Shown piece by piece: positions 34,399-42,907 of a DNA stretch of 64,000 nt. The notes beneath the pieces are model-generated. The model had not been told where the DNA came from. It made no database searches and saw nothing but the letters and a program-made list of their open reading frames with translations. The DNA lies in the NCBI RefSeq assembly GCF_013201035.1, contig NZ_CP053707.1, positions 124,001 to 188,000 on the forward strand, read 5' to 3'. The stretch's first letter is position 1. Each line of letters starts with the position of its first letter. The stretch comes from Arthrobacter sp. NEB 688 (lineage in GTDB: Bacteria > Actinomycetota > Actinomycetes > Actinomycetales > Dermatophilaceae). The translations under genes and the position numbers were made by a program.

Positions 34399-36819
34399 TC
34401 ATCGCTCCTCGCCGAGGTGGCGCTGCCACTCGAGGTCGGTCACGGGCTCGTGCTCGGTCGGCTTCCCGCAGCGCCGGGGGCCGGCGCCGGGGAGGTAGTG
34501 CACGTCGAGGTCGTGCGTCTCGACGTACCAGCGGCCCGGGTGCGTCGGGCAGTCGTGGTCGGCGTGGAAGAGCTGCGGTGAGGTGCACGGCATCCGGTAG
34601 CCGTAGTCCTCCGCGCCGACCGGCGTGATGTCGGGCACGCACGGGACCGTCGAGCGGTTCCAGTCCCAGCAGCGCCAGGCGTAGCCGCGGTCGGAGTCGA
34701 GGTTGAAGTCGGGGACGGAGAACTCCGGGGCGCCGCTCTCGGCGGCCATCCGGCCGACGAGGTAGAGGCCGTAGTCGACCGGCCCGCCGAGGTGCTCGTC
34801 CTGCGGGAGGCGCACGTCGAGCACGGCGGCGGTCTCCTCCGGGGTGGCGGCCGCCTCGAGGTCCGCCCGGGCGCCGTCGTCGCCGGTGACGCCGGAGAGC
34901 AGGACGGTCGAGTCCGAGCCGACGACGTACGGCCCGACGTGGGTCGCCGGACCCTCCTGCGCCACACCGACACCCGCCTGGTTGCGCAGTGGGTAGCGCC
35001 ACGGCGCCACCCACTCGGACGGCTTGAGCTCGTCGCCGGGGGCGTCCGCCGCGTAGCGCAGCGGTGAGGTGAGGCCGAGCGCACCGGCGAGGTCCGGGCG
35101 GCCGATGGCCGACGGCAGGTCGCGCACGATGCCGCGCGGGTAGGCGTGGTCGAGCGCGTGCGCCGAGTGCGAGGTGAGCCGGCCGGACGGCTCGGTCACC
35201 GGCGGCGGGGCGGTCGGCAGGCCGAACGGGGCGTCGAGGGCGGAGGCGATGTCGTACGTGCCCTGCCGCCCGAGCGTCGTCAGGCCGGGGTTGACCTCCG
35301 ACGGCTTGGGCATCGCGAAGCCCGACATCACGAGCGCCCGCCGGGCGAGGAGGTAGAGGTTCCAGGCGGGGACGATGACCGCCCAGTAGACGACCTCGCG
35401 CGCCGGGAAGGTCGCGACGTCGAGGATGAGCCCGGGCAGCACGGTGGCGAGCCAGAGCACCACCTGCGCGAGGTAGGCCGCCCACGCGAAGAGCGCGAGC
35501 AGGAGGTCCAGCAGGCTGAAGGAGTCGTCGTCGTCCACGTCGGCGCCACGGCTCGGGTCGTCGTCGATGCCGGACCCGCCACCCCCGGGCGGCGTGGGGA
35601 AGGAGTGGTCGGTGAAGACCGACGGCGGCGGGGGCAGCCGCAGGCTGATGGCGTCGCTGCCGGTCATCTTGAGGTAGCGGTAGACGATCTCCCACATCTC
35701 GCCCATCGCGGCCTCGTTGGGTCGCCCGTCGGGCTGCCCGGTGCCGGGGTCGGTCGCCGAGAACGGCGGGTCCTGGAGCAGGATGTGCGGGCCGTCGGCG
35801 CCGTAGACCTCGTGCATCGCGTCGAGGAGGCCCTCGACGAGGTGGCCCGGCAGGGGTCCGCTGTCGAGGTCGAAGAACGCCCGGCGGGCGGCGGTCGCCG
35901 TCGGGCCGTCGCCGTCGTCGTAGGCGGGCAGGCCGGCCCAGTGGTCGTAGGCCGGGGCGTCGTCGCGCCCACCGTAGGGGGCGTCGTCGCGGTGCCGGAA
36001 GGCGACCCGGAAGTGCAGCGCCGACGTGCCGTACTCGCCGTAGAGGGGGCCGGGGTGGCGGGCGTCGTAGTTCTCGGAGTCCATGTGGTTCTCGACGAGG
36101 TGGTGGCGCTGCCAGTGGTCGCGGTAGGGCCCACCCGACTTGGCGTTGGTGAACGGGTGGCCGGTGACGTCGGTGGCGCAGTGCGACATCCACCCGACGG
36201 CGAAGGCGATGCGTGCCTGCGCGTCCTGCCGCTCGGTGTCGGTGGTCGCGGCGGCGAGCGCCTCCTGCGCCTGCCCGAAGAGGACGAACGGGAACTGGTA
36301 GGTCCGCCGGTAGTGGAACATGTCCGACCAGTAGAAGGCGTCGTCCCCGTAGCCCTGCGGCACACCGGAGGTCAGCACGCCGAACCAGTCGCCCATCTCG
36401 GCGAGCAGGCCCTTGAAGGCCGACATGATCGCCGACGTCAGCTCGTCGAGGACCTGCGCCAGCTGCGTCGAGAGACCGCCCGTCAGCTGCGACGCGAGCT
36501 GCGCGTTGTTCGTCGAGATCGGGTCGATCCACTTCTCCCACTTCGAGACGAACTCGGCGTCGACGACCTCCCAGACGTCGAGCGCCCACTGCACGACCTG
36601 GCGGATGACCTGGCCGGTCGTGTCCTTGAAGTCGGGCAGCAGGTAGAAGAGGTCGGGGCCGAGGGCGCCGAGCGCGAGGTAGTTGCGCCACGTGTGGCAG
36701 TGCTCGCCGATGGCTCGGGCCTCGGGCTCGCTCACCGCGAAACCGGGTGGGACGGTGCCGTCCCGCAGCAGCCGGGCGGTGTCGTGCGCCGCCTCCAGGT
36801 GTACGTACCAACCGGGCAT
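34399..36819 (-). CDS. Zinc-dependent phospholipase C-like protein with central membrane segments (806 aa)
   Basis: The first 280 residues have the layout of the zinc phospholipase C / S1-P1 nuclease fold: MPGWYVHLEAAHDTARLL at the very N-terminus (His7), GALGPDLFYLLPD (Asp56), GWMSHCATDVTGHPFTN and HHLVENHMD, all supplying potential zinc ligands. In this family the free N-terminus and Trp are ligands, so absence of a signal peptide is notable. Residues about 415-480 contain two or three hydrophobic helices (LLDLLLALFAWAAYLAQVVL). The C-terminal 300 residues are cysteine-containing (RCGKPTEHEP) and unfamiliar. GGAGAGGAG precedes the ATG. Catalysis is inferred from motif spacing only. Confidence 0.75.
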   Translation of the reverse strand: MPGWYVHLEAAHDTARLLRDGTVPPGFAVSEPEARAIGEHCHTWRNYLALGALGPDLFYLLPDFKDTTGQVIRQVVQWALDVWEVVDAEFVSKWEKWIDPISTNNAQLASQLTGGLSTQLAQVLDELTSAIMSAFKGLLAEMGDWFGVLTSGVPQGYGDDAFYWSDMFHYRRTYQFPFVLFGQAQEALAAATTDTERQDAQARIAFAVGWMSHCATDVTGHPFTNAKSGGPYRDHWQRHHLVENHMDSENYDARHPGPLYGEYGTSALHFRVAFRHRDDAPYGGRDDAPAYDHWAGLPAYDDGDGPTATAARRAFFDLDSGPLPGHLVEGLLDAMHEVYGADGPHILLQDPPFSATDPGTGQPDGRPNEAAMGEMWEIVYRYLKMTGSDAISLRLPPPPSVFTDHSFPTPPGGGGSGIDDDPSRGADVDDDDSFSLLDLLLALFAWAAYLAQVVLWLATVLPGLILDVATFPAREVVYWAVIVPAWNLYLLARRALVMSGFAMPKPSEVNPGLTTLGRQGTYDIASALDAPFGLPTAPPPVTEPSGRLTSHSAHALDHAYPRGIVRDLPSAIGRPDLAGALGLTSPLRYAADAPGDELKPSEWVAPWRYPLRNQAGVGVAQEGPATHVGPYVVGSDSTVLLSGVTGDDGARADLEAAATPEETAAVLDVRLPQDEHLGGPVDYGLYLVGRMAAESGAPEFSVPDFNLDSDRGYAWRCWDWNRSTVPCVPDITPVGAEDYGYRMPCTSPQLFHADHDCPTHPGRWYVETHDLDVHYLPGAGPRRCGKPTEHEPVTDLEWQRHLGEER

Positions 36820-36895
36820 GCTCGCTCCTCTCCACCGACGACGTGTGCCGTCGGCGGGAGGAGGAGCGGAGCACCCCCGCTGATACCTCCGCGGG

Positions 36896-38416
36896 TCAGC
36901 CGGTGGGCTGCGGGAGCGCGGTCGCCGTGCCCAGCCGCGCGAACCGCCGCAGCCTCTCGGCCCGGCGCTCGGCGTCCGGCACCGCGAGGAGCGAGGCCAG
37001 CTCGTGCTCCAGGACGGCCCCGAGGCGCAGGCAGAACGCCTCGGCCTCGAGGGAGGCGTCCGGCCGCTCCGGGACGACGACGTCGACGACCCCGGCCCGC
37101 CGCAGGTCGACCGAGCGCACCCCCTGCGCCTGCGCCATCGCCGGGGCGTGCGCGGTGTCGCGGTGGACGATCGCCGAGGCGCCCTCGGGTGGCAGCGGCG
37201 AGAGCCAGCCGTGCCGGGCGGCGACGGTGCGGTCGGCCGGCACGAGCGCGAGGGCTCCCCCGCCGGTGCCGGGCCCGAGCAGGACCGACAGGGTGGGCGC
37301 CGACAGGTCGACGAGGTCGGCGAGACAGCGCGCGATCTCGCCGGCCATGCCGCCCTCCTCCGCCTCCTTCGACAGGGCCGCGCCCGGGGTGTCGATGACG
37401 GTGAGCAGCGGCAGCCGGAGCTCGCTCGCGAGGCGCATCCCGCGGCGGGCCTCGCGCAGCGCGGCCGGCCCCATCGGGCGCTCCTCCGTCTGCCCGCGAC
37501 GGTCCTGGGCGAGCACGACGCAGGGCACCTCGCCGAAGCGCGCGAGCGCGAGCAGCAGCCCGGGATCGCGTTCTCCCGCACCGGTCCCGTTGAGCGGCAC
37601 GACGTCCCGCGCGGCGTAGCGCAGGAGCCGTCGGATGCCGGGGCGCTCCTTGCGGCGCGAGGCGAGGACCGAGTCCCAGGCGGGTGCGTCGTCGTCGACC
37701 TCGTCGAGGCCGTCGGGCAGGGGCGGCACCGCCGGCGTCCGCGGCGCGGTGAGGACGGCGAGGGCGCGGTCGAGGACGTCGGCCACGCGCTCCGGCTCGA
37801 GGACGGCGTCGACGATGCCGTGCGCGAAGAGGTTCTCCGAGCGCTGGACCCCCTCGGGGAACGGGCGACCGTGCAGGGCCTCGTAGACGCGCGGGCCGAG
37901 GAAGCCGATGAGCGCCCCGGGCTCGGCGACCGTCACGTGGCCGAGGGAGCCCCACGACGCCAGCACGCCGCCGGTCGTCGGGTCGCGCAGGTAGACGAGG
38001 TAGGGCAGCCCGGCCGCCTTGTGTGCCGAGAGGGCCGCCGTGATGCGGACCATCTGGAGGAAGGCGACCGTGCCCTCCTGCATCCGGGTGCCGCCGCTCA
38101 CCGGGGCCGCGAGGAGGGGCAGGCCCTCGGCCGTGGCGCGCTCGACCGCGCGGGTCAGGCGGTCGGCCGTCGCGACGCCGATGCTGCCGGCGAGGAAGCC
38201 GAACTCCCCCGCGACGACCGCGACCCGGCGCCCGCGCAGCAGGCCCTCACCGCTGACGACGGCCTCGTCGACCCCGGAGCGCTCGCGCGCGGCCTCCAGC
38301 GCCGCGGCGTACCCCGGGTCGGGGTGCACGTCGACGGGCTCGACGTCCCAGGAGCGCCACGACTCGGTGTCGAGGACGAGGTCGAGCAGGGCGCGGGCCG
38401 ACATCCGGGTGCTCAC
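36896..38416 (-). CDS. Fused carboxyltransferase (beta/alpha, AccD3-like), acyl-CoA carboxylase or decarboxylase family
   Basis: A 506-residue protein with two crotonase-like halves. The N-terminal half is AccD-like (VVAGEFGFLAGSIG, PVSGGTRMQEGTVAFLQM, then VYLRDPTTGGVLASWGS) without a zinc finger. The C-terminal half is AccA-like (PMGPAALREARRGMRLA, LPLLTVIDTPGAALSKEAEE, LGPGTGGGALAL). This fusion resembles mycobacterial AccD3. No biotin carboxylase or biotin carrier is nearby. The GTG overlaps the CoA-transferase stop. With a MatC-type carrier and CoA transferase in the operon, it may decarboxylate or transcarboxylate malonyl-CoA; classical acetyl-CoA carboxylation is the alternative. Confidence 0.85.
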   Translation of the reverse strand: MSTRMSARALLDLVLDTESWRSWDVEPVDVHPDPGYAAALEAARERSGVDEAVVSGEGLLRGRRVAVVAGEFGFLAGSIGVATADRLTRAVERATAEGLPLLAAPVSGGTRMQEGTVAFLQMVRITAALSAHKAAGLPYLVYLRDPTTGGVLASWGSLGHVTVAEPGALIGFLGPRVYEALHGRPFPEGVQRSENLFAHGIVDAVLEPERVADVLDRALAVLTAPRTPAVPPLPDGLDEVDDDAPAWDSVLASRRKERPGIRRLLRYAARDVVPLNGTGAGERDPGLLLALARFGEVPCVVLAQDRRGQTEERPMGPAALREARRGMRLASELRLPLLTVIDTPGAALSKEAEEGGMAGEIARCLADLVDLSAPTLSVLLGPGTGGGALALVPADRTVAARHGWLSPLPPEGASAIVHRDTAHAPAMAQAQGVRSVDLRRAGVVDVVVPERPDASLEAEAFCLRLGAVLEHELASLLAVPDAERRAERLRRFARLGTATALPQPTG

Positions 38417-39609
38417 GGCCGCTCCAGCCAGGCGAGGACCGTGTCGCGGTCGGCGTCGAGCACCGGCGGGGCGGTGTGCCCGGTCCGGGTGGTCTCGGCG
38501 CCGGCGGCGTCGAAGAAGCGCAGCGGCGGGCCGGGGAGCGTGACCGGGCCGAGCGTGGCGTGCTCGACGTCGACGAGGAGGCCCTGCGCCGCCACCTGGT
38601 CCCAGGCGTAGACCTCGTCGAGGGAGCGCACCCGGCCGGCGGGGACGCCCGCCTCGGCGAGGCGCTCGAGCAGCGACTCGGCCGCGAACGGCGCGAAGAC
38701 GCCCTCGACCAGCTCCACCACCTCGGCGCGCCGGCCGACGCGGTCGGCGTTGGTCGCGAGCCCCTCGGTGTCGGGGTCGAGCCCGAAGGCGGCGCAGAAC
38801 CGGCGCCAGAGGCCGTCGCTGCCGACGGCGATCTGGACCGCACCGTCGGCGCAGCGGAAGAGGCCGTAGGGCGCGATCGACGGGTGGTGGTTGCCCTGCG
38901 CGGTGCCGGTCTCGCCGGCGACGGTCTGCCGGGTGCCCTGGAAGGCGTGGATGCCGACGACGCCGGCGAGCAGGGAGGTGCGCACGACCTGCCCGCGGCC
39001 GGTGCGCTCGCGCTCGAGCAGCGCCGCGAGCACCCCGTAGGCACCCCACATCCCGGCGAGGAGGTCCGCGACGGGGACGCCGACGCGCTGGGGGTCCTCG
39101 GGCCCGGACCCGGTGAGCGACATCAGCCCGGCCTCGCCCTGGGCGATCTGGTCGTAGCCGGCCCGCCCGCCCTCGGGCCCGTCGTGCCCGAACCCGGTGA
39201 TGCTGAGGACGACCAGGCGCGGGTTGAGCTCGAGGAGGCGTTCCATCGGGAACCCGAGCCGGTCGAGGACGCCGGTGCGGAAGTTCTCGACGAGGACGTC
39301 GGCCCGCTCGACGAGGGCGGTGAGGACCTCGCGGCCCTCGTCGGACTTCAGGTCGAGGGCGATCGACTCCTTGTTGCGGTTGCAGGAGAGGAAGTACGTC
39401 GAGACGCCCTCGGCGGCGGAGCGCGCCGGGCCGTCGGCCGTGACGAACGGCGGCCCCCATCCGCGGGTGTCGTCGCCGTGGCCCGGCGACTCGACCTTGA
39501 CGACGCGGGCGCCGAGGTCGCCGAGCATCATCCCGGCGTGCGGGCCGGCGAGCGCGCGGCTGAGGTCGACGACGAGCGTGCCGGTCAGGGGCCCGGTGCT
39601 CACAGCCAT
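38413..39609 (-). CDS. CaiB/BaiF-family (class III) CoA transferase
   Basis: A 398-residue enzyme that moves CoA between carboxylic acids without a free CoA intermediate. Seen are LVVDLSRALAGPHAGMMLGD, GARVVKVESPGHGDDTR, NRNKESIALDLKS, the active-site Asp153 in AGYDQIAQGEAGLMSLTG, and GNHHPSIAPYGLF. The ATG at 39607-39609 overlaps the transporter gene by 10 bp; a GTG at 39603 is possible. It probably activates the dicarboxylate brought in by the MatC-type carrier, handing the thioester to the carboxyltransferase. Confidence 0.9.
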   Translation of the reverse strand: MAVSTGPLTGTLVVDLSRALAGPHAGMMLGDLGARVVKVESPGHGDDTRGWGPPFVTADGPARSAAEGVSTYFLSCNRNKESIALDLKSDEGREVLTALVERADVLVENFRTGVLDRLGFPMERLLELNPRLVVLSITGFGHDGPEGGRAGYDQIAQGEAGLMSLTGSGPEDPQRVGVPVADLLAGMWGAYGVLAALLERERTGRGQVVRTSLLAGVVGIHAFQGTRQTVAGETGTAQGNHHPSIAPYGLFRCADGAVQIAVGSDGLWRRFCAAFGLDPDTEGLATNADRVGRRAEVVELVEGVFAPFAAESLLERLAEAGVPAGRVRSLDEVYAWDQVAAQGLLVDVEHATLGPVTLPGPPLRFFDAAGAETTRTGHTAPPVLDADRDTVLAWLERP

Positions 39610-40970
39610 CCCGGCACCACCAGCAGGCCCCAGGTGACGAGGGGGGCGACGACGACCAGGCCCATCCCCCAGCGCATGAGCTGGCGGAAGACGCCGTCGC
39701 GGTCCTTGGCCTCGGCGTTCGCGACGCAGAGGGCGCCGTTCGTCGAGAACGGGCTGATGTCGACGACCGACGACGAGATCGCGAGGGCGACGACGAGGCC
39801 GACCGCCCCGACCTGGCCGGTGAGGAGGAAGGGGACGGCGAGCGGGATGAGCGCGCCGAGGATGCCGGTCGTCGACGCGAAGGCCGACACGACCGCGCCG
39901 ATGAGGCAGATGAGGAGCGCGGCGACGAGCGGCGCGCCGACCGCGGCCACCTGCTCGCCGAGCCACTCGACGGTGCCCTGGTCCTGGAGGAGCGAGACGT
40001 AGGTGACGATGCCGCCGACGAGGAGCACCGTGCCCCAGGCGATCTTGTCGACCGCGCCCTTGGCCGACTGCGGGAAGGCGAGGGTGAGGACGACCGCGAC
40101 GCCGAGGGCGGTGAAGCCCACGTCGAACTTGAGCAGCAGCGCCGAGACCGCGAGGAAGGCGAGGCCGACGAGGGTGAGGATGCGCTCGGGGTTCAGGCGC
40201 GTGTCGTCGTCCGCCGGCTCGGCCGGGGCCGCCGAGGGGGCGCCACCGGTGCGGGCGTGGTCGACGGCCGACTCCGGGGTGCCGGTCACCGTCGTGCGGG
40301 TCGCGGTGCGGCTGGCGGCCATCGCCCGCTCGCCGATCTCGGACTCGGCGCCGGCGTCCTTGCCCCGGCTCATGAGCTCGCGGCCACCGAAGAGGACGAA
40401 GGCCAGCGCGGTGATGACGAAGCAGGAGATGACGGACAGCGCGAAGAGCAGCGCGGGGTTGCCCGGGAGGTCGTTGTCGGAGACGACGCCGTTGGTGATC
40501 GCGCCGAAGATGCCGATCGGCGAGAACGAGCCGCCGGTCGCGCCGAGCGTGATCGCCATGCCCATGAGGACGGGGCTGATCCGGTAGCGGGCCGCGAAGC
40601 CCATCCCGACGGGGGCCACGATGGCGACGGTCGCCGGGGTCGCGGCGCCGATGCCGGCGATGACGGCGCAGATGCCGAACATCGCCCACGGCACGAGGGC
40701 GACCCGCCCGCGGACGGCGCGCACGCTCGCGTGGACCATCCAGTCGACGGTGCCGTTGTTCTTCGCGAGCGCGAAGAGGTAGGTGACACCGACGAGGATG
40801 ACGAAGAGCGAGGCGGGGAAGCCGCCGACGACCTCGTCCGGCCCGACGCCGAAGACGGTGACGCCCACGACGGCGGCCGACACGAGCGCGAGGGCGCCCA
40901 TGTTGATCGAGCGCACCGTCGCGACGAGGAAGACGAGGGCGAGGACCCCCAGGGCGATGACGTCGTGCAT
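39600..40970 (-). CDS. matC: Dicarboxylate carrier, MatC/SLC13-like
   Basis: Membrane carrier of 456 residues with 11-12 helices. The N-terminal third (NMGALALVSAAVVGVTVFGV, VGGFPASLFVILVGVTYLFA, NNGTVDWMVHASVRAVRGR, ALVPWAMF) closely follows the MatC N-terminal domain of rhizobial malonate carriers. GGSFSPIGIFGAITNGVV and the mirrored FASTTGILGALIPLAVP are the substrate-site loops. A charged, Ala/Thr-rich linker separates the halves. First gene of the operon, divergent from a GntR regulator. Malonate is the favoured substrate; succinate or another C3-C4 diacid is possible. Confidence 0.82.
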   Translation of the reverse strand: MHDVIALGVLALVFLVATVRSINMGALALVSAAVVGVTVFGVGPDEVVGGFPASLFVILVGVTYLFALAKNNGTVDWMVHASVRAVRGRVALVPWAMFGICAVIAGIGAATPATVAIVAPVGMGFAARYRISPVLMGMAITLGATGGSFSPIGIFGAITNGVVSDNDLPGNPALLFALSVISCFVITALAFVLFGGRELMSRGKDAGAESEIGERAMAASRTATRTTVTGTPESAVDHARTGGAPSAAPAEPADDDTRLNPERILTLVGLAFLAVSALLLKFDVGFTALGVAVVLTLAFPQSAKGAVDKIAWGTVLLVGGIVTYVSLLQDQGTVEWLGEQVAAVGAPLVAALLICLIGAVVSAFASTTGILGALIPLAVPFLLTGQVGAVGLVVALAISSSVVDISPFSTNGALCVANAEAKDRDGVFRQLMRWGMGLVVVAPLVTWGLLVVPGWL

Positions 40971-41028
40971 GCGAGCTCCTTTGCTCCGGCGGGCCGGTCG
41001 GTCCGTCGTGGATCAGTGGCCTAGCCTC

Positions 41029-41057
41029 TTGGCCAACGAGCCATCTGTCAATACATT
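41029..41057 (+). promoter_or_regulatory. Promoter of the GntR gene with an overlapping TTGGCCAA palindrome
   Basis: TTGGCC (41029-41034), 17 bases, TACATT (41052-41057) is a good sigma-70-type promoter. The -35 is inside TTGGCCAA (41029-41036), a perfect 8-bp palindrome, and a further TTGGGCC follows the -10. The palindrome is a candidate operator for the adjacent regulator and would control both directions. Confidence 0.6.
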
Positions 41058-41096
41058 GGGCCGCGTCAGCACGACGTGGCCGGAGTCGGAGGTGTG

Positions 41097-41738
41097 GTGG
41101 GCACGCAGGAGGCGCAGGCCCCGGACGCGGCCGTCCCGGGCGTCGGCGGCGGCCCGCGGCCGCTGGCCCGCCCGCGCCTCTACGAGCAGCTGGCCGACCA
41201 CATCGCCGACTTCATCGAGGCCCAGGGCCTGGCCCCCGGCGACCGGCTGCCGCCCGAGCGCCGGCTCGCGAAGGACCTCGGCGTCAGCCGCGCGACCCTC
41301 AGCCGCGCGCTCGTCGCCCTCGAGGTCCGCGGGCGGCTCGAGGTCCGGCACGGCGACGGCGCGGTCGTGCGCGACCCCGCCGCGCGGGTCGCCCTCCCCT
41401 CGCTCGACGACGCCCCCCTCCACGAGGTCGTGCAGGCCCGGGCCGCGACGATGACGCAGATCGCGCTGGCCGCGTCCGCGCACCCGGACTCGGCGCTGCG
41501 CTCGGCCCTGCTCGCCGACGACGGGGGCCCTCGCTCGGTCGAGGACGTCTGGGCGTGCGTCCTGCGGCTCGTCGACGACGGGTCCTTCCTCGCCCGCCTC
41601 GACGCCGCGCTGGCCGAGCGCATCCGCCTGCTGGGCGGCTCCCCCGAGCCCGCCGCCGTGCGGGCGCTCGCCGAGTCGGTGCGCCGCGGGCGGCCCGACG
41701 AGGTCGTCGAGGCCGTCGCGGCGGTCCTGCGCGGCTGA
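41097..41738 (+). CDS. GntR-family regulator (213 aa)
   Basis: The winged helix-turn-helix reads YEQLADHIADFIEAQGLAPG, DRLPPERRLAKDLGVSRATL and RALVALEVRGRLEVRHGDGA. The C-terminal part is helical and short, like the FCD/FadR-type effector domain but truncated. Divergent from matC, as MatR is in rhizobial malonate operons. The start is uncertain: GTG 41097 lies four bases after GGAGG, whereas GTG 41076 would add seven residues. A role as repressor of the carrier operon, relieved by the diacid or its CoA ester, is inferred. Confidence 0.85.
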   Translation: MGTQEAQAPDAAVPGVGGGPRPLARPRLYEQLADHIADFIEAQGLAPGDRLPPERRLAKDLGVSRATLSRALVALEVRGRLEVRHGDGAVVRDPAARVALPSLDDAPLHEVVQARAATMTQIALAASAHPDSALRSALLADDGGPRSVEDVWACVLRLVDDGSFLARLDAALAERIRLLGGSPEPAAVRALAESVRRGRPDEVVEAVAAVLRG

Positions 41739-41811
41739 CCCGCGGGGCTGGGCGGACGGGCGCTCGCGCCGCTACCGTCGGGGCATCCGTCCGCGACGAA
41801 GGGATGCCCCC

Positions 41812-42012
41812 GTGCCGTACCAGTACAAGGTCGTCGAGCTCCGCGAGAAGATGATCGGCGGCAAGATGTCCGGCGACCGCCTCGAGAAGGTGCTCAACGA
41901 GCACGCCGGCCAGGGCTGGCAGCTCAAGGCCATCACCGGCGCCGACGTCAAGGGCCGGATGGGTCCCGGCGGCGTCGAGGGCCTGCTGATCACCTTCGAG
42001 CGCCCCGTCTGA
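41812..42012 (+). CDS. DUF4177-type small protein (66 aa)
   Basis: YQYKVVELREKMIGGKMSG, LEKVLNEHAGQGWQLKAITG and EGLLITFERP form the complete DUF4177 domain, a small beta-alpha fold of unknown function. The GTG at 41812 is preceded by GAAGGGA, and TACCGT 35 bp upstream may be its -10. Shorter than most annotated genes but with a textbook family pattern. Confidence 0.88.
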   Translation: MPYQYKVVELREKMIGGKMSGDRLEKVLNEHAGQGWQLKAITGADVKGRMGPGGVEGLLITFERPV

Positions 42013-42027
42013 ACCGGAGCCCTCCGC

Positions 42028-42140
42028 GGGTCGAGGTGATACCCGACCGGTTGAGGGTCGGACATCACCTCGAACCCCGGGGCGCACCGACGGGTCGAGG
42101 TGATATTCGACCGTGCGAAGGTCGAGTTTCACCTCGGCCC
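42028..42140. repeat. Family B palindromes, two copies in tandem (about 50 bp each)
   Basis: Copy 1 (42028-42077): GGGTCGAGGTGAT ... ATCACCTCGAACCC, with inner stem CCGACC/GGTCGG. Copy 2 (42092-42140): GGGTCGAGGTGA ... TCACCTCGGCCC, with inner stem TCGACC/GGTCGA. The inner stems differ but both pair, so the change is compensated. A third copy is at 49826. They fill the gap between DUF4177 and bioY. Confidence 0.88.
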
Positions 42141-42246
42141 ACCGCAGTCGCCGGGGTGCGGTGTCTCACTGGTCACCCCGGTGCGCCGCCGCGCGACGAG
42201 GTCGGCAGGATGGGGGCAGCCCCGCCCCTCGAGACACGGAGACCCG

Positions 42247-42843
42247 ATGACCGCCCTCGCCGCCCCGTTCCGCCCCACCCTCGCGGAGGCCGTCCTCCCG
42301 CGCTCGCTGACCCGCACCGGGGTGACCGTCGGCCTCGGGGCCCTGCTCACCGCGCTCGCCGCCCAGGTCGCCCTCCCGGTGCCGGGCTCCCCCGTGCCGG
42401 TCACGGGCCAGACCTTCGCGGTCCTGCTCGTCGGCGCCGCCCTCGGGCCCGGCCGCGCGGTCGCGAGCATGGCGCTCTACCTCGTCCTCGGGGTCGTCGG
42501 GCTGCCCGTCTTCACCGACGGCTCGCACGGCGCCCACGTCGTCGTCGGCGCGACCGGCGGCTACCTCGTCGGGTTCCTCGCCGCGGCCGCCGTCGCCGGC
42601 CTCGCGGCCCGCCGCGGCCACGACCGCTCGGTGCCGCGCCAGCTCCTCGCCGCCGTCGCGTCGTCCCTGACCATCTACGTCTTCGGCGTCTCGTGGCTCT
42701 CGCTCTCGACGGGGATGTCGCTCGCGACCGCGGTCACCGTCGGCGTCGTGCCCTTCCTCCTCGGCGACGCCCTCAAGGCGCTGCTCGCCGCGGGCGCGCT
42801 GCCCGCCGCGTGGCGCCTGGTCGGCGCGCTCGAGCGCGACTGA
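42247..42843 (+). CDS. bioY: Biotin uptake S-component BioY
   Basis: Six-helix membrane protein, 198 aa, that binds biotin for an ECF-type importer. Family marks are ALLTALAAQVALPVPGSPVP, VTGQTFAVLLVGAALGPGRA, LYLVLGVVGLPVF and GATGGYLVGFLAAA. Late segment VPFLLGDALKALLAAG is the helix that contacts the energising module. No ECF ATPase or T-component is adjacent, so BioY either works alone or uses shared modules elsewhere. The 5' region is occupied by family B palindromes; I see no BioQ or BirA site. Confidence 0.93.
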   Translation: MTALAAPFRPTLAEAVLPRSLTRTGVTVGLGALLTALAAQVALPVPGSPVPVTGQTFAVLLVGAALGPGRAVASMALYLVLGVVGLPVFTDGSHGAHVVVGATGGYLVGFLAAAAVAGLAARRGHDRSVPRQLLAAVASSLTIYVFGVSWLSLSTGMSLATAVTVGVVPFLLGDALKALLAAGALPAAWRLVGALERD

Positions 42844-42859
42844 CGCACGTCCGCACGAC

Positions 42860-42894
42860 GACGGCGCCCTCCCCCTCACCGGGAGGGCGCCGTC
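42860..42894. terminator. Hairpin terminator between bioY and the converging dehydrogenase
   Basis: Fourteen-bp perfect stem GACGGCGCCCTCCC with a seven-base loop. Confidence 0.8.
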
Positions 42895-42907
42895 GCCGTC
42901 CGTGGGG

